64,000 nt of DNA. Origin: Spirosoma validum. Lineage in GTDB: Bacteria > Bacteroidota > Bacteroidia > Cytophagales > Spirosomataceae. The notes under the pieces were generated by a model. It had not been told where the DNA came from. It worked only from the letters and a program-made list of their open reading frames with translations, and made no database searches. The stretch covers positions 496,001-560,000 of the forward strand of contig NZ_JACXAA010000003.1 of the NCBI RefSeq assembly GCF_014699035.1. Reading direction: 5' to 3'. The translations under genes were made by a program, and so were the position numbers. Below, in pieces: positions 25,696-35,100 of the stretch (its first letter is position 1; the number at the start of each line of letters is the position of its first letter).

Positions 25696-26703
25696 ATGTC
25701 TGCGACATCATCCAGATTAACCCGTATTGGGGTTTTTTATGACGGAAATTATTTTCTACACGTAAGTAACTATTACAACTATTCTCACGAAAGACGTAGT
25801 CGGATCAGTATCTCAGGCTTGCATGCATTTATTCGGCGGCAGGTAGCCGAAGAAGAAGGAGTCAATGAACGGTTGTGCCAGATTGTTGATGCCCACTATT
25901 TCCGGGGCCGTCTGAATGCGCACGAAGCTAATCAGCGGGGTAATCAACTCTTTTATGATCGCTTATTCGACGATATTCTGATGTCGGAGGGAGTCGTAAC
26001 ACATTACTTACCTGTTAAAACGTATCAGGGTTACCGGCAGGAAAAAGGGATTGATGTATGGCTGGCGCTCGAAGCATTCGAGTTGGCGCAATACAAAAAA
26101 TTCGACGTAGTTGTGCTGATTACATCGGATGGTGACTACGTACCGCTGATCCGTAAACTGAATACGCTCGGCTCACGAATTATGGTGTTGAGCTGGGATT
26201 TTGAATTCCTGAACGAACAGGGTGAAAAACAAGTGACGCGCACCTCGCAGGATTTACTGGAGGAGGTATCGTATCCGGTTGGTATGCATGGAGTCATTGA
26301 CGATCGGAGTCGCCGGAACGACATGGTCATTCAGAATCTTTTCGTAAAGCAGCAAACGCAGCCTCGGCCAGCTTTTGCAACGGCTGCCAATGGGAACAGC
26401 TATGCCACCGGATTCGCCAATGGACATTCTTACGACGATTATGCACCCATTGACGAACCCAACTACAATGTCGATCCAATGGTCGATGATGATCCGGAAG
26501 GGCGTAAGATCAGTACGGTGCGTAGCCTGAAAACGGGATATGGGTTCATTAATTTTCCGCCTAACAACCTGTTTTTTCACTATACAAGTTTGATAGATAC
26601 TGATTTTAATGAATTGCAGGTCGACGATGAAGTTGAATTTACCGTCAGTCAGAATGCCGAAGGCAAGGATATCGCTGTTGACGTACGTCTGGTACGCTCG
26701 TAA
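25696..26703 (+). CDS. NYN-domain (PIN-like) protein with C-terminal cold-shock-like domain
   Basis: 335 residues. The N-terminal ~200 residues form a NYN domain: GVFYDGNYFL (first acidic residue), ALEAFELAQYKKFDVVVLIT and TSDGDYVPLIRKL with the second acidic pair. NYN proteins are predicted metal-dependent RNases. A disordered, Asn/Ala-rich linker follows, then about residue 262 onward (ISTVRSLKTGYGFINFPPNN ... FFHYTSL) is a cold-shock/S1-like nucleic-acid-binding domain. The pair suggests RNA binding and cleavage in the cytoplasm. The next gene, pabB, starts 2 nt after the stop, so both are probably on one transcript. Confidence 0.88.
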   Translation: MSATSSRLTRIGVFYDGNYFLHVSNYYNYSHERRSRISISGLHAFIRRQVAEEEGVNERLCQIVDAHYFRGRLNAHEANQRGNQLFYDRLFDDILMSEGVVTHYLPVKTYQGYRQEKGIDVWLALEAFELAQYKKFDVVVLITSDGDYVPLIRKLNTLGSRIMVLSWDFEFLNEQGEKQVTRTSQDLLEEVSYPVGMHGVIDDRSRRNDMVIQNLFVKQQTQPRPAFATAANGNSYATGFANGHSYDDYAPIDEPNYNVDPMVDDDPEGRKISTVRSLKTGYGFINFPPNNLFFHYTSLIDTDFNELQVDDEVEFTVSQNAEGKDIAVDVRLVRS

Positions 26704-26705
26704 GG

Positions 26706-28040
26706 ATGAATAGCCTGCGCGTAACGGTTGATGACCTGACTACGTTCCGTTGGCGTGCGCTGGCCTGGGCTGTGTCGCAGCAGAATACGAAGGAAGGCTT
26801 TGTGGCTTTTCTGAACAATAATCATATTGCTTACCCGAATGACCCGTTTCCGAACCGACTCTTTATCGGTGCGAAGCGGGTCATTCCGTTTTCTGATGCG
26901 CTGACAAAGAGCGCAAACGTGTTTCAAACACTATACGCAGCTCATCGCGCTCAACCATCGTTTTTGGTTGGTTATTTTGGGTACGATCTTAAGAACCAGC
27001 TTGAATCGTTAAGCAGCCGTAACCCAAACCGACTAGGCTTTCCGGATGTCTATTTTGTTGAACCCGAATGGGTTATCGATTTCGAGTCAGAAGCAATAGT
27101 GATCAATGGGCATGGCGACCCAGACAAATTATGGGGCCAGTTACAAACGCACAGTCAACCCCATACCCCGTCTCCCATGCCCCGCGCCCAAATCCACTGC
27201 CGCGTTACGTCCGATGAGTACCAGACCAATGTTCGGCGGATTCAGCAGCACATTCGGGCGGGCGATGTTTATGAGTTGAATTACTGCCTCGAGTTTTTCA
27301 GTGAACGTACTCAACTCGACCCGTTGGCGACGTATCGCGCGTTGAACCAACGGTCGCCCATGCCGTTTTCGAGTTTTCTGAAAATTGGTCACCAGTACGT
27401 TATAGGAGCGTCGCCGGAACGATTTCTGAAAAAAGAAGGACGTAATATTTTATCACAACCAATCAAAGGCACCATCCGGCGTGGACAAACGCTCGAAGAA
27501 GACGCTAACCTACGGGCTCAGTTGCTGAACTCCGAGAAAGAACGGGCCGAAAATCTGATGATTGTCGATCTGGTTCGTAACGACCTTGCCCGTAGCGCCG
27601 AAACGGGTTCCGTACAGGTTGATGAGCTATTTGGTATTTACGGATTTCAGCAGGTCTATCAAATGATCTCTACTGTCTCAGCAACACTACGTGCGGACGT
27701 GACGTGGGCGGATGCTATCCAGAATGCGTTTCCGATGGGGAGCATGACAGGCGCACCTAAAATCCGGTCGATGGAATTGATCGATGAGTTGGAAGTGAGT
27801 CGGCGGGGTGTTTATTCGGGGGCGATTGGCTACGTAACACCCGACGGCGATTTTGATTTCAGCGTCGTGATTCGAACATTACTCTTCAACGCTCAACGTC
27901 AGTATGCCTCTTTTTCGGTCGGGAGTGCCATTACCTACGATGCCGATCCGGCGCAGGAATGGGAAGAATGCCTGTTAAAAGCGCGAGCTATTCGGGAAGT
28001 ATTGGAAGAAGCTAAACAAGTGCGATTAACTCCCGATTAA
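26706..28040 (+). CDS. pabB: Aminodeoxychorismate synthase component I
   Basis: 444 residues of the chorismate-binding family. The motif PIKGTIRRG (Lys254) is the lysine version found in PabB; anthranilate synthase TrpE has alanine there. Further on: LLNSEKERAENLMIVDLVRND, then GSMTGAPKIRSMELIDELE, the chorismate and magnesium site. It converts chorismate with ammonia to aminodeoxychorismate, the folate branch. The first ~170 residues are the usual variable domain. The glutaminase partner (pabA) and lyase (pabC) are not in the window. It is 2 nt downstream of the NYN gene. Confidence 0.92.
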   Translation: MNSLRVTVDDLTTFRWRALAWAVSQQNTKEGFVAFLNNNHIAYPNDPFPNRLFIGAKRVIPFSDALTKSANVFQTLYAAHRAQPSFLVGYFGYDLKNQLESLSSRNPNRLGFPDVYFVEPEWVIDFESEAIVINGHGDPDKLWGQLQTHSQPHTPSPMPRAQIHCRVTSDEYQTNVRRIQQHIRAGDVYELNYCLEFFSERTQLDPLATYRALNQRSPMPFSSFLKIGHQYVIGASPERFLKKEGRNILSQPIKGTIRRGQTLEEDANLRAQLLNSEKERAENLMIVDLVRNDLARSAETGSVQVDELFGIYGFQQVYQMISTVSATLRADVTWADAIQNAFPMGSMTGAPKIRSMELIDELEVSRRGVYSGAIGYVTPDGDFDFSVVIRTLLFNAQRQYASFSVGSAITYDADPAQEWEECLLKARAIREVLEEAKQVRLTPD

Positions 28041-28216
28041 AAAAAGTAACCTCTCGCTTGTGGAATTTCTCTTTTTTTATCCTCTTATACGATAAGGCTT
28101 GCAACGTTCAGGGATAAACTTGACTCATTGTGAGTGTGTTGACCGTTTACTAAATTTTGCTACTATAAATTTAGTTAAAAATCGTTAACGCATAAACAGA
28201 GCTACATTTATCCAAT

Positions 28217-28224
28217 TAGCTTTG
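28217..28224 (+). promoter_or_regulatory. Predicted -7 box of the TonB-type barrel gene
   Basis: TAGCTTTG, an exact TAnnTTTG, lies 37 nt before the ATG at 28262. No convincing -33 TTG was found at 19-23 nt upstream. Confidence 0.4.
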
Positions 28225-28261
28225 CCAGCATACTTCCTAATCTCTTTAGTACTAACACTCC

Positions 28262-31099
28262 ATGAAAAACCTTTTCCTGTTGGCCGTGCTATGTCTACTG
28301 ACGGCCGCGCTTTACGCGCAAAGTCCACCACCTGCCCGTTTTACACTTCAGGGACGTGCTGTAGACACGGCAGCGGCTCCGCTGGCCGAATCGACGGTTA
28401 TGCTACTGAATCCGAAAGATTCATCGCTGGTTAATTTCACCCGAGCGAACACAACGGGGGCCTTCGCCTTCAAGAACATTAAAACGGGGACGTATACTCT
28501 GAAAATCTCGTTTGTTGGTTTCATTCCGTACAACCAGCTCATCAAGCCAACCGGCGAAGCGGTTATGGATCTGGGCGCGTTGAAAATGAAACCCATCACC
28601 AAAGAGTTATTCGAAGTGGTGGTAAAAACAGCGAAGGCTCCGCTAACGATCAAAGGGGATACGATTGAGTATAACGCCAGTTCGTTTAAGGTGCCGCCCG
28701 GATCGACGGTTGAGGATCTGCTACGTAAACTGCCGGGTGTTCAGGTCGATCAGGACGGTAACATCAAGGCGCAGGGACAGGACGTGAAGCGGGTAACGGT
28801 CGATGGGAAGAATTTCTTTGGGAACGACCCAAAACAGGCCACCAAAAACCTACAGGCCGAAGCCATTACGAAAGTGCAGGTCTTCAACGATAAAACTGAG
28901 CAGGCGAAGTTAACCGGCATCGACGATGGGAAGAAGGAAAAAACGGTAAACCTGGAGTTGAAAGAAGAATTTAAAAAGGGTGGGTTTGGGAAAGTAACGG
29001 CGGCCGCCGGTCCGGCTTCTAACAACGTATCGGCCCGTGCCGAAGCCAAAGGCAGTTATAATAAATTTAACGCCAAACATCAGTTTTCGCTCGTTGGCCT
29101 GGGCAATAACACAAACCAGCAGGGTCTCTCGCGCGATGATTATCAGGATTTTCGGGGGAGTAACGCTTACAACGCTAACCAAAACGCCGACTTCGGTTTC
29201 AGCGGGAATTACTTTTATTTTTCAGACAGTGGCGACGAGGGGTTAGGCATTCCGGTAAGTGGACGGCAGGGGGTAGGTTTCTCCAATAACGCGGCTGCGG
29301 GCGCTAACTACAACTACGATACGAAGCAGAAAAAAGTCAGTGGAAGCTACTACTACAATCAGACCCGCATCGACCTGAATGCCCGGCGTAATCGCGACAA
29401 TACGTTACCGCAGGATCAGTACAAAACTGACGAGACCAGTAATCAGATTAATTTTAACGGGAATCATCGGGCAAGTTTACGCTACGAAAAGGAAATTGAT
29501 TCGCTCAATACGTTGGTCTTTATCAACAACAGTCGCTACGGTGTTGGGAACGCGCAGCTTTTCCGGAAGCAATTGCTAACCCGCAGCAACGGCGCCATCA
29601 CTGACAACGAAAGCGTTAATAACAGCGAACAAAAGCAATTCGCTATGTCGAACTCGTTGATTTACCGGCATAAAATGCGCAGTAAAAAAGGCCGCAGCTT
29701 TGCTGCCAGCGCTACATACGAAGTTAATACCAACGACGCTACGTTGAATCTGGATTCGCGCAATACGTATACCGGACCCATCAGCGCGGGTAATCGATTG
29801 CCGGATATTCATCAGGATCAACGCAATGATATTATTCGCAGTGAATATAAGGCAAGCCTGCAGTACGTAGAACCCTTTGCCAAGCGATACACCTGGGAAA
29901 CCTTCTTTAATTTTAGCCTGCGCAATGACGAAGTCGACCATGACGTCTTCAATCGGGGTGATAGCCGGTACATTCGGAATGATACGTTGAGTCTTTATTA
30001 TAAAAACAACTACGTCTATAATCGACTGGGGAGCAGCGTTCGTTATTCCTATAAAGGGCTGAATATATCGGCGGGTCTGGCGGGCCAGCGATTTACGCTC
30101 AACGGCGAGTTTGCACCCGACCAAACGGCGGCTACGTTCCAGAACATAAACCGGGTTTTTACGACCGTCATTCCAAACGTCGGGCTGAATTACAGTATGA
30201 AAAATAACCGGTATCTGGGGGCTGGCTATAACGTAAATGTTCAGATACCGACCTCACGCGATTTGCAGCCCGTTATCAATAACAGTAATCCGCTGTTTAT
30301 CAACCAGGGAAACCCGGATTTACTGCCTCAACTGGGTCATAACCTGAACGCTTATTTCAACTATTTCAACCCAGGGAATTTTATCAATGCCTATATCAGT
30401 CTATACGGTACAAAATTCGTTAACCAGATTGTCTATAGTCAGAATACCGATCCTCAGACGCTGGTAACGGTGATCAAACCCGAAAACTTCTCGGGTGGTC
30501 AAAACCTGGGCTCCTACATCGGTTTTGGATTCCCGTTGAAAAAGACCAAAGCAACGCTGGATCTAAACGGAGGTTTCAATCTGGGCAATAATCCGTCCCG
30601 AATCAATGGCGTGATTAACGATACAAAAGTGCGAGGCTACAACCTCGGCGCCCGACTGAGCCTGACGCCCGTTGAGTGGCTGACGTTCTACGGAAATGCT
30701 AATGTGAACGTAACGAATAACGAATTTTCGATTAACCCGAACCGGAATCAGTCGTTTACGAACAACAACTTCAGTGGTGAACTGACGCTGAAACTGCCGC
30801 ACGAATTTTACATCAATTCAAACCTGAACTACCGGGTCAACAGGAATGAGCAGTTGAATTTCGATCTGCGCATTCCAATCTGGAACGCATCGGTCTATCA
30901 TATTCTGGGCAAAGCCAAACGGGCTGAAATCCGGTTGACGGCAATTGATATGCTGAATCGGAACGTATCGGTTTCGCTCAACCGGGGCGTCAATTACACC
31001 CAGTCGGAGACCATTGAAACGCTGGCGCGGTATTTTACCATTGGCTTTACGTATAACATGCGGGGCGTTCAGGCCAAAATGCGCCGGGACGGATATTGA
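28262..31099 (+). CDS. Outer membrane TonB-type beta-barrel protein
   Basis: 945 residues with a signal peptide (LTAALYAQ, about 1-20), a carboxypeptidase-regulatory-like domain (about 25-110), a plug-like domain (about 130-240: TVEDLLRKLPGVQVDQDGN, VTVDGKNFFGNDPKQATKNL) and a long barrel with Asn/Tyr-rich strands. This fits the outer-membrane beta-barrel family (OMP_b-brl_3) found beside GLPGLI proteins in Bacteroidota. Such pairs may move or process peptides or proteins at the surface; the substrate is not known. A GLPGLI gene follows 105 nt later, with a long hairpin between. Confidence 0.9.
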   Translation: MKNLFLLAVLCLLTAALYAQSPPPARFTLQGRAVDTAAAPLAESTVMLLNPKDSSLVNFTRANTTGAFAFKNIKTGTYTLKISFVGFIPYNQLIKPTGEAVMDLGALKMKPITKELFEVVVKTAKAPLTIKGDTIEYNASSFKVPPGSTVEDLLRKLPGVQVDQDGNIKAQGQDVKRVTVDGKNFFGNDPKQATKNLQAEAITKVQVFNDKTEQAKLTGIDDGKKEKTVNLELKEEFKKGGFGKVTAAAGPASNNVSARAEAKGSYNKFNAKHQFSLVGLGNNTNQQGLSRDDYQDFRGSNAYNANQNADFGFSGNYFYFSDSGDEGLGIPVSGRQGVGFSNNAAAGANYNYDTKQKKVSGSYYYNQTRIDLNARRNRDNTLPQDQYKTDETSNQINFNGNHRASLRYEKEIDSLNTLVFINNSRYGVGNAQLFRKQLLTRSNGAITDNESVNNSEQKQFAMSNSLIYRHKMRSKKGRSFAASATYEVNTNDATLNLDSRNTYTGPISAGNRLPDIHQDQRNDIIRSEYKASLQYVEPFAKRYTWETFFNFSLRNDEVDHDVFNRGDSRYIRNDTLSLYYKNNYVYNRLGSSVRYSYKGLNISAGLAGQRFTLNGEFAPDQTAATFQNINRVFTTVIPNVGLNYSMKNNRYLGAGYNVNVQIPTSRDLQPVINNSNPLFINQGNPDLLPQLGHNLNAYFNYFNPGNFINAYISLYGTKFVNQIVYSQNTDPQTLVTVIKPENFSGGQNLGSYIGFGFPLKKTKATLDLNGGFNLGNNPSRINGVINDTKVRGYNLGARLSLTPVEWLTFYGNANVNVTNNEFSINPNRNQSFTNNNFSGELTLKLPHEFYINSNLNYRVNRNEQLNFDLRIPIWNASVYHILGKAKRAEIRLTAIDMLNRNVSVSLNRGVNYTQSETIETLARYFTIGFTYNMRGVQAKMRRDGY

Positions 31100-31134
31100 T
31101 ATAACACGTATCTAAATTGTAACATGAAAAAACT

Positions 31135-31190
31135 AGTTTTCCCCGCTGTGGAGTCAGGTTTGAGAACCTGACTCCACAGCGGGGAAAACT
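31135..31190. repeat. Perfect 26-bp hairpin with TGAG loop (family copy 3)
   Basis: Arms 31135-31160 and 31165-31190 are exact complements around the loop TGAG at 31161-31164. The top is GGTT/AACC as in the other copies; the outer stem (GTGGAGTCA) is unrelated to theirs. It lies between the barrel and GLPGLI genes and could dampen read-through or stabilise one of the transcripts. Confidence 0.85.
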
Positions 31191-31204
31191 GAAACTACTA
31201 CCCA

Positions 31205-31951
31205 ATGAAAAGACTACTCGTAATCCTGTGTTTGCTGATCAGCTCAGCAACGATGGCCCAGAAAACTGAAGGTGTTGTTACGTACGTTCGCAAAGAACAA
31301 TGGCTGAAGATCATCAATCGACTGCCGTTTTTGAGTCAGGAGCAAAAGGACCGGGAGTCGCAGACCTGGAAAAACTGGGCCGAAAAGGACAAAGGAATCA
31401 AAATGAAAATGGCGTTCAGTCCCAACGAGAGTTTGTATACGTATTTCAGCGATGAACCCGAAGAAGGAGGCTATTCCTGGCGAAAATCGGAATACTATAT
31501 CTATCGTAATTTCGAAAAAGAAAAAAAGACTGACATCATCGAGATGTTGGGCAAAACCTATATTATCGACGATTCACTGAACGCGCCGGTCTGGAAAATT
31601 GGGAATCAGATCAAAGAAGTGGCGGGCTATATATGCATGAAAGCCGAAACAGAAGACCCCATTAAAAAGCAGAAAATTACGGCCTGGTTTGCGCAGGATA
31701 TTCCCGTTCCAGCTGGGCCAGAACGCGTCAATAGTTTGCCCGGCCTGATTCTGGAACTAGACGTTAACGATGGCGATATGGTGATTGAAGCGACAAATGT
31801 AACGTTTAAGCCGGTGACTCCCGATGATCTGAAACTACCTAAAACAAAAGGGAAGAAAATTAATGACAAAGTGTACGACGCGGTTATTCAGCAGAACATT
31901 GCCGAGAGCATGACAGCCCACCGAAACCCTTTCTGGACCGTTCGGTATTGA
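31205..31951 (+). CDS. GLPGLI family protein
   Basis: 248 residues with a Sec signal peptide (MKRLLVILCLLISSATMAQ). Family signature near residue 175: RVNSLPGLILELDV, a variant of GLPGLI, after TAWFAQDIPVPAGPE, both in the typical order for this Bacteroidota-specific family. A predicted beta-rich periplasmic or surface protein of unknown biochemical role. Its position after the barrel gene is the usual arrangement. The stop is followed by hairpins at 31996 and 32102 that probably end transcription. Confidence 0.9.
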   Translation: MKRLLVILCLLISSATMAQKTEGVVTYVRKEQWLKIINRLPFLSQEQKDRESQTWKNWAEKDKGIKMKMAFSPNESLYTYFSDEPEEGGYSWRKSEYYIYRNFEKEKKTDIIEMLGKTYIIDDSLNAPVWKIGNQIKEVAGYICMKAETEDPIKKQKITAWFAQDIPVPAGPERVNSLPGLILELDVNDGDMVIEATNVTFKPVTPDDLKLPKTKGKKINDKVYDAVIQQNIAESMTAHRNPFWTVRY

Positions 31952-31995
31952 GTCTCGGTCTCAGCTGAGTTCTACCGTGAATCATAGACATGGGC

Positions 31996-32047
31996 TAATG
32001 GGGCTAGTGGTGTCGGGTTTGAGAACCCGACACCACTAGCCCCATTA
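31996..32047. repeat. Perfect 24-bp hairpin with TGAG loop (family copy 4)
   Basis: Arms 31996-32019 and 32024-32047 are exact complements around TGAG. The inner stem is GTGTCGGGTT, as in the copy at 52041; the outer stem (TAATGGGGCTAGTG) is specific to this copy. Confidence 0.85.
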
Positions 32048-32101
32048 GTGTAACATGACCAGATAGAACAGATTCGGAACAAAACAAATAGCCTGCCTGA
32101 A

Positions 32102-32150
32102 TGTCCAACAAAAAGCCCCGGAAATCACTTCCGGGGCTTTTTGTTGGACA
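32102..32150. terminator. Strong bidirectional terminator
   Basis: Arms 32102-32123 and 32129-32150 are exact 22-nt complements with loop ATCAC. The core CCCCGGAA/TTCCGGGG is flanked by A5 and T5 runs, giving a U-tract in both directions. It lies between the convergent GLPGLI gene and the large fusion gene. Confidence 0.85.
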
Positions 32151-32164
32151 GAAACGCTGCTCTC

Positions 32165-35100
32165 TTACATGCCCTGTGTGCTAAACTGGACCTTATCGAC
32201 GGCAAACAAAGGTTTTTGTCCGGCACTCGGGTTTACGAAAACGAAGTAAAGCTTGTGAACGCCCGTAACTGGTTGGCGGAACGGCAGGTTAACCATACCC
32301 GTTGCGCCAACTTTGGCCTCAACGTCTCCCAGCAACGTACCGGTTGGAGAATCCAGTCGAGCTTCCAGTTTGCCACCCGCCACCTGGTCGTTTGAGGCAA
32401 AGACCGAAGCCGTAACTCCCTGAATACCGGTTAAATCAATATCAGTAAATTCCAGGTAACTACCCGATTTTAAACCGATGGCTGATAGGCCAATTTTGGG
32501 AACATCATACTCGAAAATGTCCCGTTTCACATCGGCCGAAACCGCTTTCAGCATGGGCGACCGTAGCGCCAGCGACGTTGAACCCGTTAACGGGCCGATG
32601 GTGCCATTGCCCCGGTCAGTATACGTAGCGGTCAGTACGTAGGAACCGTCTTTTTTCTGCTGAGCCGGTACGTAATCGCCCGCAATAGGCTTACGATTCG
32701 CGGATTTATCATCGGCCAGGGAAAGAATGTAGCGGACCATGTCGGTAACTTCACTTTCTTTCAGTTGCGGGTGAGCACTCATAGCCTGTTCGCCCCAGAC
32801 ACCGCCACCGCCCGTAATGATCTTACGAACCAGTTTGCTTTCCACCTGCGAGCCTTTGTACTTCTTCGCTACGTCGAGATAAGCGGGCCCGATTGACTTT
32901 TGATCAATCGTATGGCAAGCTTTGCAATCGCTTAGATCAATTAATCGCTTACCAGTCGAATAACCTGTATTGGCCTGGTGTCCCTGCGCCAGCATCGTCT
33001 TATCGAAACCTTCAAGGTAGTCGATCGTCATCGTTACGTCTTCGGGGCTAATGCCTTTCTGCAACGTACCATCTTCTTTATCAACGACTTTTACGGCGTA
33101 TTTGACTGGTTTGTCCGGGAAGTAAAACGTTTTGTTACCCGTCACGGCTACCTCTACTTTAGGCTCGTCATTGCCTACTTTGATATCCATCGTTTTCGTC
33201 GCTACGTTCCCGGCAGCATCAGTCACTTTTAGCGTAGTCGGATAGACACCTGGCTTCGCGAACGTAACGGTCGGGTTCGCCGTCGTTTGTTTCGGCATCC
33301 CCTTGCCAAACGACCATTCGTATTTTAGCGCATCGCCATCGTAATCCATCGACCCTTTCGAATCGAATTTCACGACCAGTGGAGCCCCACCGACCATCTT
33401 ATTGGCATTGGCAACGGCAACGGGCTTACGATTACCCGCGTTATACGTGATGTGCGACAAGCGGGCATCGGCATTGGCACCGAACCATTTCTGACCGTAT
33501 TCGATTGTGTAGAGCGAACCGTCATTGGCGAACTGCATGTCGATGATGTGCGAGAATTTCGTGCTGGGCATAAAGCCCTCCATTTTCACGAAATCGCCGT
33601 TTTCTTTCATCGTAACAGGGTGAATCCAGTCGCGAATCCAGTCGTATGCGAAGAATTTGCCATCGTAGTGACGAGGAAATTTTACGGCTGATTCCGGATA
33701 ATCGTCGTAGTAATAGACCGGGCCGCCCATGGCGTTACGTCCACCTTTGCCAACAATATCCCCAAATTCCGGCGAATCGGCGTAAGGGTAATAAATGTAG
33801 GCTTTCTGAGCGGGAGGTAATTCTCTCAGGCCGGTGTTGTTCGGTGAGTCGTTGATAGGCTTCTGCGCATCAAATAATGGCCCGGTGGTGCTGTCGGCAA
33901 ACGTACGCTGGTGATAGGGGCGGTTATCCGCTACGAACAGCGGCCAGCCAAAATAGCCTGCCTGCCGGGCTTGATTGATTTCGTCGTGACCACGTGGACC
34001 GTATTTCTCGCTGTTGTTACCAGCGTCTGGACCTACTTCTCCCCAATACAAGTAACCCGTGCGCTGATCGACCGAAATACGGTAGGGGTTGCGGTTTCCC
34101 ATGACGTAAATTTCGGCTCTAGCTTTTGGATTACCTTTCGGAAACAGGTTGCCATCGGGAATGGTATACGTACCGTCAGCTTCCGGATGAATGCGTATGA
34201 TTTTTCCGCGCAGATCGTTTGTGTTGCTGGATGTCAGGCGAGCGTCCCAGCCTTTACGACCTGGCCGTTCATCAATGGGCGCGAAGCCGTCGGAATTGAA
34301 CGGATTGGTATCATCGCCCGTCGAAAGAAATAAATTGCCTTTCCGATCCCAGGCAATCGAGCCGCCTGTGTGGCAGCAGCCGTCGCGTTTGACGGGGATT
34401 GTCAGCAGCACTTTTTCGGTGTTCAGCAGAACGGTATCTCTTACGTCGTCATAAACAAAGCGTGACAGGTGCTGGGCTGTATCTGCAACGGTAGCACCTG
34501 TTACGGGAGAATAATAAACATAAATCCATTTGTTCTGCTTGAAGTTCGGGTCAACGTTGAGCCCCATCAGGCCGTACTCGAACTTGGTGAACACTGGGAA
34601 GTTAGCGACTATTTTTTTGGTTTTTTTTTTAGGGTCGTAAACGCTCAACTCCCCTTTGCGTTGTGCGTACAGGACTTTACCGTTGTCCAGCACGGCTAAC
34701 TCGGTTGGTTCGTCCATCCCCTGAACCAGAACCTCTTGTTGAAAGCGAGTTTCTTCGGGGAATGGTTTCGTTTTGGCTTGGCCAAATTTCAGACTGGTCG
34801 CCATAACGGATTTGATCCCACCCAGAATGTGCTGCAGGAACATAGGATCGCTATACGATTCGTCGGTATGACCGGCGCCGGTATAAAACGACTTTCCACC
34901 GTCGAAATCACGGTGCCAGATGAAGGGGTGATTGTCGCCGTTTTTTCCGCCCTCGTAGGTTTTTTCGTCCAGCTTACCCAGCACTTTCATTTCAGGAACA
35001 ATGCTCTTGTAGCTGTACCATTCGTCGAACCGTTTCCAGCGGTCAGGCAGCATTTTCGTCGATGGATGACTTTTATCAACGATAACGATCTCAGCGTTTT

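Noticed and set aside
25521..25742. Plus-strand open frame of 73 codons before the NYN gene
   Set aside because: It overlaps the NYN start, is very AT-rich and Lys/Ile-biased, and shows no domain.
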